A DNA stretch of 64,000 nucleotides, from NCBI GenBank assembly GCA_963770045.1, contig CAVYOD010000031.1, forward strand, positions 52,664 to 116,663. Reading direction: 5' to 3'. Of the stretch, positions 1 to 9,504 are shown piece after piece. Each line of letters begins with the position of its first letter. The first letter of the stretch is position 1. This DNA comes from CAVYOD01 sp963770045 (lineage in GTDB: Bacteria > Acidobacteriota > Aminicenantia > Aminicenantales > CAVYOD01). The notes under the pieces were generated by a model. That model saw only the letters and a program-made list of their open reading frames with translations. It searched no databases and was not told the DNA's origin. Made by a program: the position numbers and the translations under genes.

Positions 1-955
1 CAAAATCCCAACGGAAATTCACATTGGCCGTAAAAGGGCTTGTCTCCAGGTAGGCTTGTGAATCCACCGTGGCGTAAGAACCGTTGGTAAAATTCTGCCT
101 CGCCGGCCCCGTGACCAGGAGCTTGATGTGCGTTTTCTCGAGTGAGAAGCCCAGGCTGAAAAAGCCGCTCCGGCCGCTGGGATAATATCTCGCCTCCAGG
201 CCGTAATTTGCCCCACTCGAATCGAAGGCCAGGCTTTCCTCATAATTCGATTTCGTCAGCTTGGCGTGGGATTGCTCAAGCTGGTTCGTAACTTCTTTCC
301 GGATGCCCTTGCCCAGTTCTTTGTTCACGGAGTCTTCAAAAATCGATTTGACGAGGTTGACCCCCCAGCTGGACACGTGGACACTGACCTCCCACTTTCC
401 GGAAGATTCACCCCCACCAATGGAAACCGGCCGAGGTTCCTGGGGCTGGAGGGGGGGCGGTTCATTTTTCGCACTTTGGGGACGGGCTTCGGCGGCTTTG
501 CCTCTCCGCGACTGCGCTTTCCGCTTTGAGGCTTGTCAAGGCGAGGTCTGAGCTTTTTCGCCGGCCATCTCAGCCCGAACCTGGCCGAAGAGTTGGACAA
601 AACTCTCGGGATAAAACAGGTTGGATATCTCCCTATTGGGATCGACTTCCAGGACCTTCCTGATCCAGCTTTTTGAACCGGGAATATCGCGCAGATAAAA
701 ATCGGAGATGGCCAGGCCGAAATAGATCCGAGACAAATTAATCTTGGTCTTGGCAAGCCGGGAGGCCTGGAGGTAATAATCGCCGGCAAGGCTGTAGTTT
801 CCTTTCTGATAGGCCGATTCGGCTTGTCCGATCAGCTTCTCGACTTCGGTTTCTTTCCCGCTCTGCCCGGCCTGGACAAAACACGGAGAAAAGAGGCAGA
901 CCGTTAAAACCGCCAGAAAGATGACCGGGATCCAACGCGCTAAAAAATATTTCAT
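1..955 (-). pseudogene. Exported TPR plus beta-barrel protein, interrupted by one in-frame TGA, runs off the left edge
   Basis: The first 139 codons (955 down to the TGA at 536-538) encode a signal peptide (MKYFLARWIPVIFLAVLTVC) and a TPR-like helical region. Reading on in the same frame past that TGA stays open to the window edge. It gives a charged linker, a proline-rich stretch (NEPPPLQPQEPRP) and then beta-barrel-like sequence with alternating aromatic and polar residues (for example YGLEARYYPSGRSGFFSLGF and TANVNFRWDF). The simplest reading is one gene for a periplasmic TPR domain tethered to an outer-membrane barrel, split by a single nonsense change or a base-call error. Two separate genes are less likely because the second part has no start codon or ribosome site of its own. 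Function unknown. Confidence 0.6.
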
Positions 956-1009
956 AGTTATTTCCCTTTGACAATTCTCTCACCTAAAGGCACTCGAATT
1001 CAGGCGTCT

Positions 1010-1038
1010 AATGTAGCCCGCGCCTCGAACTTTGTCAA
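1010..1038 (-). promoter_or_regulatory. Sigma-70-like promoter for the TPR/barrel gene
   Basis: On the minus strand TTGACA (1033-1038) and TACATT (1010-1015) are separated by 17 bp, about 55 bp upstream of the ATG at 955. The -35 box is perfect. The assignment is by consensus only. Confidence 0.5.
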
Positions 1039-1170
1039 CGAAATATTGGTCGCGAGGAAAGAGCATAAATTGACAGTCAGGGAGTCTTGCGAATATCATA
1101 GCGCTGCCACGGCCATGGCCGCCATCCAGCTTTTGCGAATGTTTCTCCTGAGACAATCAAGGGACTAAAA

Positions 1171-1458
1171 CCGTCTCTCTCGTCATCTCGTTGTCTCGTC
1201 TTCTCGTTAAAAATCTTTAAAAAGATGTCTATCTCATCATCTCGTCAAGAAGCGGGAAACAGCAAAAGGAGTAACATAATTGGTAATTTGTACGCTCTGA
1301 GCTGTGAATTGACAACACTGTGCGCTTAAGGCGCTCAACCTCATCTTGATTTCTTGAAAGTGACCCCAGTGATCCAAGCTAAAAAGAAGTCCTTGCACTA
1401 AACTGCTCAGGGCTCACTTTTTGGGCGAGATGACCAGATGACAAGAAGACGAGATGGA
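1171..1458. repeat. Octamer arrays (ATCTCGTC-type) in inverted pair
   Basis: The gap from 956 to 1529 has no credible gene. It holds degenerate 8-bp arrays of the form NTCTCGTY at 1171-1208 and 1227-1248. The reverse-complement version (GAGATGAC, AAGAAGAC, GAGATGGA) lies at 1426-1458, so the two sides could pair. The same family recurs near 11050, 28067, 28288, 28343, 38598, 38677 and 42311. Confidence 0.6.
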
Positions 1459-1468
1459 CCGTTTTTTC

Positions 1469-1497
1469 TTGACAGCTCACGAGCCAAGTGATAGATA
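1469..1497 (+). promoter_or_regulatory. Sigma-70-like promoter for the M14 peptidase
   Basis: TTGACA (1469-1474), a 17-bp spacer and TAGATA (1492-1497) lie 33 bp before the start codon chosen at 1530. An earlier in-frame ATG at 1488 lies inside this promoter, which argues for the later start. Confidence 0.55.
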
Positions 1498-1529
1498 AGA
1501 ATTCATATTTCGTCGAGGAGGTCCTGATC

Positions 1530-4142
1530 ATGAGCAAAGGGAAATTCTTAAGAAGTCTTTTTATCGCATCCTTCATTTTGGCCTGCCTTCCTTTGTTTAT
1601 AGCCGCGCAGACATCGCCGGAAGCCTTTCTTGGCTTCAAGGTCGGAGCGGATAAGAAGCTGGCCGATTACAGCCAGATTCAAGCTTATTTCCAAAAGCTC
1701 GACCAGGAATCTCCTCTGCTCACGGTCTACCCTATCGGCACCTCGACGATGAAGAAGCCGATGTTCATGGCCGTTATCACCTCGGAAGAGAATATGGCCA
1801 AGCTGGATTCCTACCGCGAGATCACCAAAAAATTGAGGGACCCAAGGACCCTCTCCCCCGAGGACGCCAAAAAGCTGGCCAAAGAGGGAAAGGTTATTCT
1901 CCTCATTACAGCGAATATCCATGCTTCGGAAATCGCGGCCTCCCAGATGGCCATGGAGTTGGCCTTCAGACTGGTGACCGGAGACACTCCTTTCGATGCC
2001 AAGAAAGTGTTGAATGACGTCATCATTCTTCTCGTCCCGACGATCAATCCTGACGGCCAGCAGATGGAATGTGATTGGTACAAGAAATATCTCGGCACGA
2101 AATTCGAGGGAGGAAACCTGCCCTGGACCTACCATTATTATGCCGGCCATGACAACAACCGGGATTTTTTCATGATGAACCTCAATGAGACGAAGGCGGT
2201 CACGAACATCCTCTACCATGATTGGCTCCCCCAGATCCACATCGATGAACACCAGATGGGGCCCAACGCCGCCCGGCTTTTCATCCCGCCTTTCATGGAT
2301 CCTCCAGTCCCCAACGTGCAGCCTCTTCTCTGGAGGACGGTCAATCTGTGCGGAACAAGCATGGCCTACGACCTTCAAAAGAACGGCTTCCGCGGAGTCG
2401 TCCATGGCAGGAGTTTCACCGGCTGGTGGATCGGAGCCTGCGACGATACGAGCTGGCTCCACAACGTCGCCGGCATCCTGAGCGAGATGGCTTCGGTCAA
2501 CCTGGCCAGCCCGATCTATGTCGAACCCACCGAGATCCCCAAGGCCTACACTCAGAGAATGATAGAATTTCCCGACCCCTGGCCGGGTGGCTGGTGGCGG
2601 CTGCGGGATATCGTCGATTATGAGCTGACACTGTCACTGAGCCTGATCAATACGGCCTGCAGGCACAAGGAGGATTTTCTCCTCAACTTCTACCAGATGT
2701 ACAAGAACTCGATTGAACAGAAGGATAAGAATCAGCCCTTCGCGTTCGTTATCTCGGCACGTCAGCATGATTATCCAACCATGCTGAGGATGCTGGAGAA
2801 GCTGCAGCTCGGCGGCGTCGAAATCCATCAGGCTAAGGAAGATTTTGTCGCCGACGGAAAGGTCTATCCGGCCGGGTCATTTGTCGTCCTCCTCGCCCAG
2901 CCCTACAAGCCCTATGCCTGGGCGCTCCTCGAAAAACAGAAATACCCCGACCTCCGTGAATACCCCGGCGGCCCTCCGATCCCGCCTTATGACAACGCCG
3001 GCTGGACGCTGCCGCTCCAGATGGGCGTCGCCTGTGACCAGGTCAATGGCCAGTTCACTGCCAAGCTCGAAAAATTAGAGAAAGTGCCTGTGCCGGCGAC
3101 GCCGGCGCCGGCGAGCACCTCGGGCTATGTCGTTCTTGACTCTCGGAACAACGCCTCCTATTCCACCGTCTTCGAGCTTCTCAAAGCCAAGGCAGAGATT
3201 TACCGATCCAAGGACAAAATCACTGCGGCAGGGCATGACGCGGCGCCTGGAAGCTTCATCATCAAGAACAGCCCGGAGGTCCAGAAAGCACTCCCGGGAC
3301 TCCTCGAAAAATGGCATCTTTCGGCCTTGCCGCTTGACGACTCGGCTATTGCCGGGATCGCCAAGGCCGCGCTCAAGAACCCGCGCATCGGCCTCTATCA
3401 GTCCTGGCACGCGAACATGGACGAAGGCTGGACCCGCTATGTCTTCGACGATTTGGGCGTCCCCTTTGTCACTCTCCACAACAGCGATTTCAAAGCCACC
3501 AAAAAGGAGAAGCTCAACCTTAAGTCAAAATACGACGTCATCGTCTTCGCCGGCGAGAGCGCCGATATGATCAAGACCGGCAAGGTCGACCCAAATTCTC
3601 CCTGTGCACGTTACATGACTCCGATGCCGCCGGAATATGAAGGGGGCATCGAAAAAGATGGCGTCGAGGCGCTCAAGGCTTTTGTCGAAGAAGGTGGGAT
3701 CATGGTCACTCTCAACGAGGCCTGCGAGCTGGCTTTCAAGGACTTTGAAGTCCCCGCCCGGAACGCCCTCGAAAAAGTCGAGCGGACCAAGTTCTTCTGC
3801 CCGACCTCCATTCTCAAGATCAATGTCGACAACACATCGCCCATCGGCTACGGATTGCAGGAAGAGACTCCGGCGGTTTTCTCAGACAGTCTGGCGATGG
3901 ACACTTGGCTGCCCCGGAATGAATGGAACAGAAAAGTCGTCGCCAGCTATCCGGAAGACGAGATTCTCCTGAGCGGCTGGCTTCTAGGCGACGATGTCAT
4001 CGCCCGAAAAGCGGCGGTCGTCGATACCCAGCACAAGAAAGGCCACATCGTCCTCATCGGCTTTCCCTGCCAGATGAGGGCTCAGTCCCACGGCACCTAC
4101 AAGTTCCTGCTCAACGCGCTCCTGTATCCGGAAAGCCAATAA
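1530..4142 (+). CDS. Secreted M14-family zinc carboxypeptidase
   Basis: An 870-residue exported metallopeptidase. The start at 1530 is preceded by GAGGAG (1515-1520) and opens a clear signal peptide (KFLRSLFIASFILACLPLF). The N-terminal half is an M14 domain. It has the H-x-x-E zinc pair in ITANIHASEIAA, a second histidine region IHIDEHQMGPNAARLF and a candidate catalytic glutamate in GILSEMASV. The C-terminal third resembles the glutamine-amidotransferase-like fold often fused to large M14 proteins in Acidobacteriota and Bacteroidota; that part is family knowledge. It probably acts outside the cytoplasmic membrane on peptides. It is a single gene with its own promoter, intact over its whole length, with no frameshift. 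Substrate unknown. Confidence 0.9.
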   Translation: MSKGKFLRSLFIASFILACLPLFIAAQTSPEAFLGFKVGADKKLADYSQIQAYFQKLDQESPLLTVYPIGTSTMKKPMFMAVITSEENMAKLDSYREITKKLRDPRTLSPEDAKKLAKEGKVILLITANIHASEIAASQMAMELAFRLVTGDTPFDAKKVLNDVIILLVPTINPDGQQMECDWYKKYLGTKFEGGNLPWTYHYYAGHDNNRDFFMMNLNETKAVTNILYHDWLPQIHIDEHQMGPNAARLFIPPFMDPPVPNVQPLLWRTVNLCGTSMAYDLQKNGFRGVVHGRSFTGWWIGACDDTSWLHNVAGILSEMASVNLASPIYVEPTEIPKAYTQRMIEFPDPWPGGWWRLRDIVDYELTLSLSLINTACRHKEDFLLNFYQMYKNSIEQKDKNQPFAFVISARQHDYPTMLRMLEKLQLGGVEIHQAKEDFVADGKVYPAGSFVVLLAQPYKPYAWALLEKQKYPDLREYPGGPPIPPYDNAGWTLPLQMGVACDQVNGQFTAKLEKLEKVPVPATPAPASTSGYVVLDSRNNASYSTVFELLKAKAEIYRSKDKITAAGHDAAPGSFIIKNSPEVQKALPGLLEKWHLSALPLDDSAIAGIAKAALKNPRIGLYQSWHANMDEGWTRYVFDDLGVPFVTLHNSDFKATKKEKLNLKSKYDVIVFAGESADMIKTGKVDPNSPCARYMTPMPPEYEGGIEKDGVEALKAFVEEGGIMVTLNEACELAFKDFEVPARNALEKVERTKFFCPTSILKINVDNTSPIGYGLQEETPAVFSDSLAMDTWLPRNEWNRKVVASYPEDEILLSGWLLGDDVIARKAAVVDTQHKKGHIVLIGFPCQMRAQSHGTYKFLLNALLYPESQ

Positions 4143-4276
4143 GCGTGCTCGACTATCTGGTCTAATTAAGGAGAGGTTTAGCCTTCCCGGGCCGGGGGCG
4201 GGGTTAATGTCAATTTAACCAAATGTAACTGTTGTCTTTTCTTTTGGTTACAGGCTGGGAACGATGAGAAAAGATG

Positions 4277-4840
4277 CTATTTCGATATCCTTTCCTGAAT
4301 GGCCCGCCATATATCTTCCAGGCTGAGTCTCTTTGCCCATAATGAAATATATTCTTGGTCAATCATTTCACCAGAGATTTTAAGCATCCCCATGATATCC
4401 CGAATGTGTTTTTCGGATGAGCCCTCGTTGTAGTATTCCATTTTTTTTATGATCACATCTTCTGGAGAAGCAAAGTTCGCTTCCGTATCTTCTAAGGGAC
4501 GCATTCTCTTTATCCTGCTGAAGCGGCTCTTATCGAAGGCGTCTCTTTTAGAGATCATGACGTCTATCTTCAACCCCGAGGCGGGATGAATGATGTTAAA
4601 CTGATGTCTCCGCCTGACCGCCTCTCGGATCGCCTCCGGATCTAGGTAAAATTCTCCTTCAGGGAAGCATTCCTTGAGTTGGGCAATGTGCTTATCATTC
4701 ATATCAGCTACTATATCGATATCATTCGTTAACCTTGGCTCTCCATAAGCAATACATGCGATGGCCCCAGTAACAAAATAGGGAATATTGATTTTTTCAA
4801 GGCATCGAACAAGATATCCCAGGAGCTCAGACTGCTCCAT
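4277..4840 (-). CDS. Nucleotidyltransferase, AbiEii/MNT-like
   Basis: A 187-residue protein of the minimal nucleotidyltransferase fold. The nucleotide-binding region is FVTGAIACIAYGEPRLTNDI followed by DIV, matching the G-S/A...D-x-D arrangement, with a further acidic residue in LKIDVMISKRD. The ATG at 4840 is supported by AAGGAGA seven bases upstream; the frame is open further upstream without support. It overlaps the 3' end of the upstream small gene by 14 bp, so the two are translationally coupled. The C-terminal part (ASPEDVIIKKMEYYNEGSSE, then HIRDI) is typical of AbiEii/AbiGii-toxin-related proteins. Such proteins are often annotated as toxins, but no toxin activity can be inferred from this sequence. 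Confidence 0.75.
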   Translation of the reverse strand: MEQSELLGYLVRCLEKINIPYFVTGAIACIAYGEPRLTNDIDIVADMNDKHIAQLKECFPEGEFYLDPEAIREAVRRRHQFNIIHPASGLKIDVMISKRDAFDKSRFSRIKRMRPLEDTEANFASPEDVIIKKMEYYNEGSSEKHIRDIMGMLKISGEMIDQEYISLWAKRLSLEDIWRAIQERISK

Positions 4841-5126
4841 GAGAGATTCTCCTTGCGACCTCCCGTTGGATCCGTTTTTCATCCCAGTTGGGATGCAACG
4901 AACGGAGATTATTAAAGAGCAAGATTTTCGTTGATCGCCAGAGGCCGAAAGCAATTTGCAGACGTTCCAAGGGAGTCTTCTTTTTATAGATTTCAACCAT
5001 GGCTTCATCAACGGTTTCAATCTGCCAGCTGTCCAATCGCCTTTCTTGTTCCTCTTTCCAGCTTATAGCACGGGGATCAGGAGAGGTCAATTTTCTAATC
5101 ACTTTCGTTTCCTTTGCTCGCCTCAC
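4827..5126 (-). CDS. Small partner of the nucleotidyltransferase (possible antitoxin)
   Basis: A 99-residue charged, helical protein ending in LHPNWDEKRIQREVARRISH plus GAV. I recognise this C-terminal pattern as that of small proteins encoded next to nucleotidyltransferases, in some annotations called Rv0078B-related antitoxins; that name is from memory and tentative. It starts with GTG at 5126, overlapping the stop of the upstream TPR gene as GTGA, and overlaps the downstream nucleotidyltransferase by 14 bp. This dense coupling implies fixed stoichiometry. A toxin-antitoxin role is inference from layout only. Confidence 0.65.
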   Translation of the reverse strand: MRRAKETKVIRKLTSPDPRAISWKEEQERRLDSWQIETVDEAMVEIYKKKTPLERLQIAFGLWRSTKILLFNNLRSLHPNWDEKRIQREVARRISHGAV

Positions 5127-7031
5127 ACCTCAAAATGCTCCCACGCGTATTTAACTCGCTCCATGAGTTTCTTGAAGCGCTCCTCGCCGCGGATGTTGGC
5201 GAGGAAGGGATCATATTCCATAAGAAACGGATAATCGATGCAACCAAATTTGACACCGTTCTCTACCCAATCGACGGCTTCATTTTTCTCATTGATTAGG
5301 GCATAGCTTTCTGCCATCCAAATGGGAAATAATTCATCTTCTTTCATCAGCATCTTAAATTCTTCTGTTACGGATTGTAGAGCCTCTGATTTTTTATTCT
5401 GAAGTGCAAAATTGAAAAATGAACCGAGCTTTGCCCAAACAGTCTCTCGCGATTCTTTTTCGATCTGGTCAAAGAGCTTATAAGCTTCTTCATAACGCTG
5501 AGCATAGGCTAACCCTTTCGCAATCCAATACCGAAAAAGAGGATTTTCTTCTTCCATTTGGCGTGCCTTATGAAGCTCTTTAAGCCCACGCTCAAACTTG
5601 CCATCCATCAGCTCAACCAATCCGCTGAAGAAATAATTCAACGGATTTAGCGGGTCAATTTCAAGGAGTCTCTCCATTAAAGGTCTCGCCGCAAATACTT
5701 TGCCCGAATGGGCATAGACCCAACTCAGCCATAATATAGAATCTGGATGGTTCGGATCCACCGCAAGAGATTGTTTAAATTCCCTAACTGCCTCTTGAGT
5801 GTCTCCTTTCTTCCGGTGGATCATTCCGCTTAGGTAGTGCCCGTAGGAGGACTCGGGATTAAGTGAAAAAACCTTCTGGATACATTCTTCTGCTTTAACA
5901 AAAAGACTCAATTCTTTTTTAATACCGGCATCCATATACATAAAATAAATAAAACCCATATCTGCATATAAAATTTCGTTATCTCCTATGATGTCAAATC
6001 CCTTTTTAATAAGCTGTGTGGCACGCACTAATGATTCTTCTGTCCCACGCCACACTTCATGGCGAGCTCTGATATGAAGATCATAGGCTGCAACGTTGGC
6101 TATAGGCCTGGCGATTATTCCTTGTCTCTCTTCAGGCGTTAGCTTAAGTTTAAGGGCGTCGACGATGGAACGGGAAACCTTCTCCTGAATATCGAAAACA
6201 TCATCTAGAGTCCCACTATACTTTTCAGCCCAGAGATGAGTATCGCTAATGGCATCGATTAATTGAGCCGTGATTTTCAGATCGTTTCCCGCCTTCCTGA
6301 CGCTCCCTTCAAGAACATATTGAACCTTAAGTTCTCGGCCGATCGTTTCCGTGTCCTTAGGAGTCCCCTTAAACGTCATGGCCGAATTTCTGGAGATCAC
6401 CCGAAGCTCGTGAACGTGGGAAAGATCGGTGATGATCTCTTCCGTCATCCCATCGCAGAAATATTCCTGGTCTTTCTGCGGACTCAGATCCGTGAACGGA
6501 AGCACGACGATGGATTTTTGGGGCTTGACCTCCGCGATGTTCGAGATATCAACCGCTTTTATCGGGGTTTCGGGCGTTTTCGCCGCCCACTGGGATAATT
6601 TAAGAATTGTCCAGCCGATGCCGAAACATAGGGCGATGAGGCCTGATGAGCCATCCTTTCCCTGAAATCCCTGCTATCCCGAAAATGAGGTTCACATCGA
6701 TTGCTAACGTGAAGAGAATAACCAGCGGAACCAAGAGGACTTCAAGCTTGATGTTTCCCGGCCTTTTTTCCGTACTCCGGAACCATCGCCACAAGAGGGT
6801 GCAAAGGAAGGCACCAACGGTAGAGACGACAGTGATATCTATGATCTCTTCTGGAAAACGATAATGGGACACCAGAAGACGCTCGACGACTTCAATAAGG
6901 AGCCAGCCCCCGGCGATGAACGCCGCCAGGGTCTCGATGATGTGCCGCTTTCGTAGTTTAGTGAGGAACGCACTGAGAAAAGACTTTTTCCCTTCCTTAG
7001 AAGGAGCGTTTTCCCCTTTTGAAGAGCTCAT
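5123..7031 (-). CDS. Membrane-anchored FlgO/TolB-N-like domain plus TPR protein (one frameshift)
   Basis: The N-terminal part (7031 to about 6650) is a short cytoplasmic tail and several membrane helices (IIETLAAFIAGGWLLIEVVE and LEVLLVPLVILFTLAIDV). After one frameshift near 6645-6660, in a G/A-rich run, the frame continues through another helix (LIALCFGIGWTILKL) into a FlgO-like domain (KSIVVLPFTDLSPQKDQEYF, CDGMTEEI, AQLIDAISDTHLWAEKY). About six TPR repeats follow. The family is common in Acidobacteriota and Aminicenantes and often carries a DNA-binding or kinase domain at the N-terminus; none is visible here. The ORF ends in GTGA shared with the next small gene, so the three genes form one operon in an AT-richer patch. 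Likely a scaffold or signal protein; partners unknown. Confidence 0.75.
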
Positions 7032-7236
7032 TGTCTCCTCAGCGCAAGAGCTTTAGCTGGCGGGTTGATGGTAACAAGAAACAATGTTGGAGTCAAACGC
7101 CGATAAAGACAAAACAGCAGAAGCTTAGTAAAATAGGAGTAAGAGCTGCGCAGGCAGGAAAGATAATCAGAGCAGGCTGAATTCATGCAGAACGAAAAGA
7201 GCAGAGAGGCGAGGGAAACCCCCAAGGGAGGTTATC

Positions 7237-7719
7237 ATGGCTGAAGAAAAAAAGAAAAAATTGTCGATGATCGTTTTCAGCGGCGACATGGACAAGCTCT
7301 TCGCCGCTTTCACTCTCGCCACGGGCGCCGCCGCCATCGGCATGGACGTCGTCATGTTCTTCACCTTCTGGGGCCTGCGGGCGCTCAAGAAAAAAGTGCC
7401 GACCGGAAAAAGCCTCTTCGGGAGATGCTCGGCTTGATGTACGGCGGCGATATCAACCGCGCCACTCCGAGCAAGATGAGCTTCGGCGGGATCGGCCGCT
7501 GGATGTTCAAGAAGATGATGAAGGCCAAGAAGGTCCCTTCCCTGCCCGAGCTGCGCCAGACGGCCATCGAACTCGGAGTCAAGCTCTACGGCTGCCAGAT
7601 GTCGCATGGAGGTCATGGAGATACCGCGGGAAAAAATGCTCGACGAGGTCCAGGCCTGCGTGGGCGTCGCCTATTTCATCGAACAGGCCCAGCAATCGGA
7701 CGTCACTCTATTTATTTAA
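7237..7719 (+). CDS. DsrE/DsrF/DrsH-like family protein (two frameshifts)
   Basis: A small cytoplasmic protein of about 160 residues. It starts after a good GGGAGG site with an acidic/lysine-rich tail and the typical strand SMIVFSGDMDKLFAAFTLAT. The frame breaks near 7420, after KKKVPTGKSLFG, and resumes as EMLGLMYGGDINRATPSKMS. It breaks again near 7605 and resumes as MEVMEIPREKMLDEVQACVG, ending in DVTLFI. The internal VKLYGCQMS cysteine and the terminal hydrophobic strand are conserved features of the DsrE-like PF13686 group, which is implicated in sulfur or persulfide handling. No sulfur genes are adjacent, so the role is open. Confidence 0.75.
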
Positions 7720-7746
7720 TAACTGGGGACTCTTTTTGGGAGAGGC

Positions 7747-8127
7747 TTAGTCCTCCAGAACTTTCGTCGCCCTCTCGATATCCGAAACATCCAGGATGAT
7801 CGATGTCGTATTTCCCTTATGGCTCAGCGTTCCGTAGCAGTATTCGATGTTGATTCCGTTGTCGCCGAGCTTGGAGGTCACCTCGGCCAGCGCTCCCGGC
7901 CTGTTCTCAAGGTCGACCTTGAGGACATCCCGGAGCTCGGTCGTATAATTCAATTTGGACAGGAGCTTCACCGCCTTATTGACGTTCATGACATAAAGCT
8001 TGGCCGTGTCCTGAAAAACCCCGATGGCCTCGATGTTGATTCCGTTTTCGGCCAGATAACTGCACATCTCCCCCAGCTTCGAAGGTTTGTTTTCCAGGAT
8101 GACAAAAATCTCGGTTATCCTTTCCAT
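7747..8127 (-). CDS. Tandem ACT-domain protein
   Basis: A 126-residue protein made of two ACT domains, roughly residues 1-65 (RITEIFVILENKPSKLGEMC) and 67-126 (VLKVDLENRPGALAEVTSKL). Each has the glycine-rich turn between first strand and helix (ENGINIEAI, DNGINIEYC). Stand-alone ACT pairs bind amino acids and act as regulators or subunits of amino-acid enzymes; this is family knowledge. The start at 8127 is chosen because a GGGGGT tract sits six bases upstream; an in-frame ATG at 8139 is the alternative. Its own promoter lies at 8202-8230. No partner enzyme is adjacent, so the ligand is unknown. Confidence 0.85.
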   Translation of the reverse strand: MERITEIFVILENKPSKLGEMCSYLAENGINIEAIGVFQDTAKLYVMNVNKAVKLLSKLNYTTELRDVLKVDLENRPGALAEVTSKLGDNGINIEYCYGTLSHKGNTTSIILDVSDIERATKVLED

Positions 8128-8201
8128 ACTTACCCCCATATTGGATTGTTTGATTGAAGAGACAATTTTTTGGATGAGCCCTTTTCCCTCTAGGCGAGGC
8201 C

Positions 8202-8230
8202 ATTTTAACACGAAAAAAAATTTCAAGCAA
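8202..8230 (-). promoter_or_regulatory. Sigma-70-like promoter for the ACT protein
   Basis: On the minus strand TTGCTT (8225-8230) and TAAAAT (8202-8207) are 17 bp apart, with a long A/T run in the spacer. Confidence 0.5.
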
Positions 8231-8262
8231 AACCGGTTCGCCCGACGGTGACAGCATTCTTC

Positions 8263-9279
8263 TTATTTGATGCTTCTGACCGCCTCTTGAAACTGCCTGA
8301 CCACCGCGAGTTCTTTTTCCCTGAGTCCGTAATTCTCCGGCGGTCCGCCTTCATACTCCTGTTTATACCAGAAAATGGTTTTGCGCAACCACGTCTCAAA
8401 AGGAGTCGAAGAATAGCCAAGGATTTTTTTCGCCTTGTCCACCGACAGGATGAACGGCCGGCGTTTTGAGTAGGGAGAAAAATCCGTCCCCAGGATCGTT
8501 CTCTCCAGGACATCGGTCGGGATGTCCACCAGGTCCACCTTTTTCTTCATGATTCTAGCTGCCTGCAGGACAAAGCCCCTCACCGTCAGGATTTCCTCTT
8601 GGGCCAGGTTGAAGGCTCGGCCAAAGGAGGCGCTGTTGAGAAGGTTCGACGAAATGGTCCGGACTATATCATCCTGGTAGATGTGAGTGAAAGCATTCAA
8701 GCCGCCATCGGGAAGGATGAGCGGCCTCCCGTCCTCGATCCGGATGAAGTAAGAATAGGCCCGGAGCGTGTAATCCCTTTCCCCGATGACGATCGGGAGG
8801 CGAAGGATCATCACCGGAAAGCCCGATTTCTGATGAGCTTCGTTGAGCACCTCTTCGCACTTTCTTTTATTATAGCCATAGAGCCAATCGTCATCGTTCT
8901 CTTCGGGTTGGGAAAGGAGCTCGCGGTCGAAGTCCTCTTCCCGGATGGGGCTGGGAAAGTCTTTGGTCACGCCGTAGACCGCGCCGGTGCTGATGTGGAC
9001 GTACTGGCCGATTCTACCCTGGAAGGTCCGCACGGCGGCCTGACTGTCCTCTGCCTTGTAAGCCAACATATCGATAACTACGTCGAATGAGCTGTTCGTA
9101 AGCTCGCGGCAAAAGCCTTCAAATCGTAGCGATCGCCTTTGACTCGTTTGACCCGGTCGCCGAAGTCATCAGTCGAGACTCCCCGGTTATAAAGGGTCAG
9201 GTCATGCCCGTCGGCCAGAAGTCTCCGGGTCAGGTGATAGCCCATAAAACGGGTGCCACCGATCATTAAGTATTTTCAT
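8263..9279 (-). CDS. NAD-dependent epimerase/dehydratase family protein (frameshifted)
   Basis: An extended short-chain dehydrogenase of about 335 residues. The Rossmann start is MIGGTRFMGYHLTRRLLADG with the GGTxFxG pattern, and the active-site region is YVHISTGAVYG with the Y-x-x-x-K-like WLYGYNKRKCEEVL. The real start is probably the ATG at 9279, behind AGGAAGGA. One extra A near 9267 breaks the frame after four codons, and a second break near 9080 separates SLRTAHS from SSFDVVIDMLAYKAEDSQ. The sequence resembles the CSP41-like/NAD-dependent epimerase group that also binds RNA in plastids. The substrate cannot be read from sequence. It is a single gene between repeats. Confidence 0.8.
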
Positions 9280-9344
9280 GCCTGATTCCTTCCTGAGGTC
9301 ACGCTCAGTTCATGCATTCATGAGTAGTCATGGGTTACGTGAAC

Positions 9345-9400
9345 GTAAGCAGCAAGTAGTAAGTGGTAAGTAGTGAGGAGTAAGCGGGTAAAGGGTAATA
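9345..9400. repeat. Heptamer array, AGTAAGT type
   Basis: Degenerate 7-bp units (AGTAAGT, GGTAAGT, AGTGAGG, AGTAAGC) lie downstream of the GlcD-like gene. Units of the opposite orientation (TTACTCC, TTACCCC) lie on its other side at 10966-10994. Confidence 0.6.
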
Positions 9401-9468
9401 GAAGAGGCAACAGTCTATGGCTGATCATCGTCATACTTATGTGGTATTTTCTTTTATTTTGGATATTT

Positions 9469-9504
9469 GACTGCTCAGTGCTCACAGCTCACTGCTCACT
9501 GTTG
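9469..9504. repeat. Heptamer array, GCTCACT type, abutting the GlcD stop codon
   Basis: Degenerate units (CTGCTCA, GTGCTCA, CAGCTCA, CTGCTCA, CTG) end exactly where the stop codon of the minus-strand oxidase begins (9505). The reverse-complement array is at 11083-11120. Confidence 0.6.

Noticed and set aside
968..1168. 66-codon open frame in the first intergenic gap
   Set aside because: It overlaps the promoter of the minus-strand gene, has no ribosome site and no recognisable content.
7237..7719. Programmed frameshifting in the DsrE-like gene
   Set aside because: Two breaks within 200 bp in a small gene, in a window full of similar breaks, fit sequencing error better than recoding.
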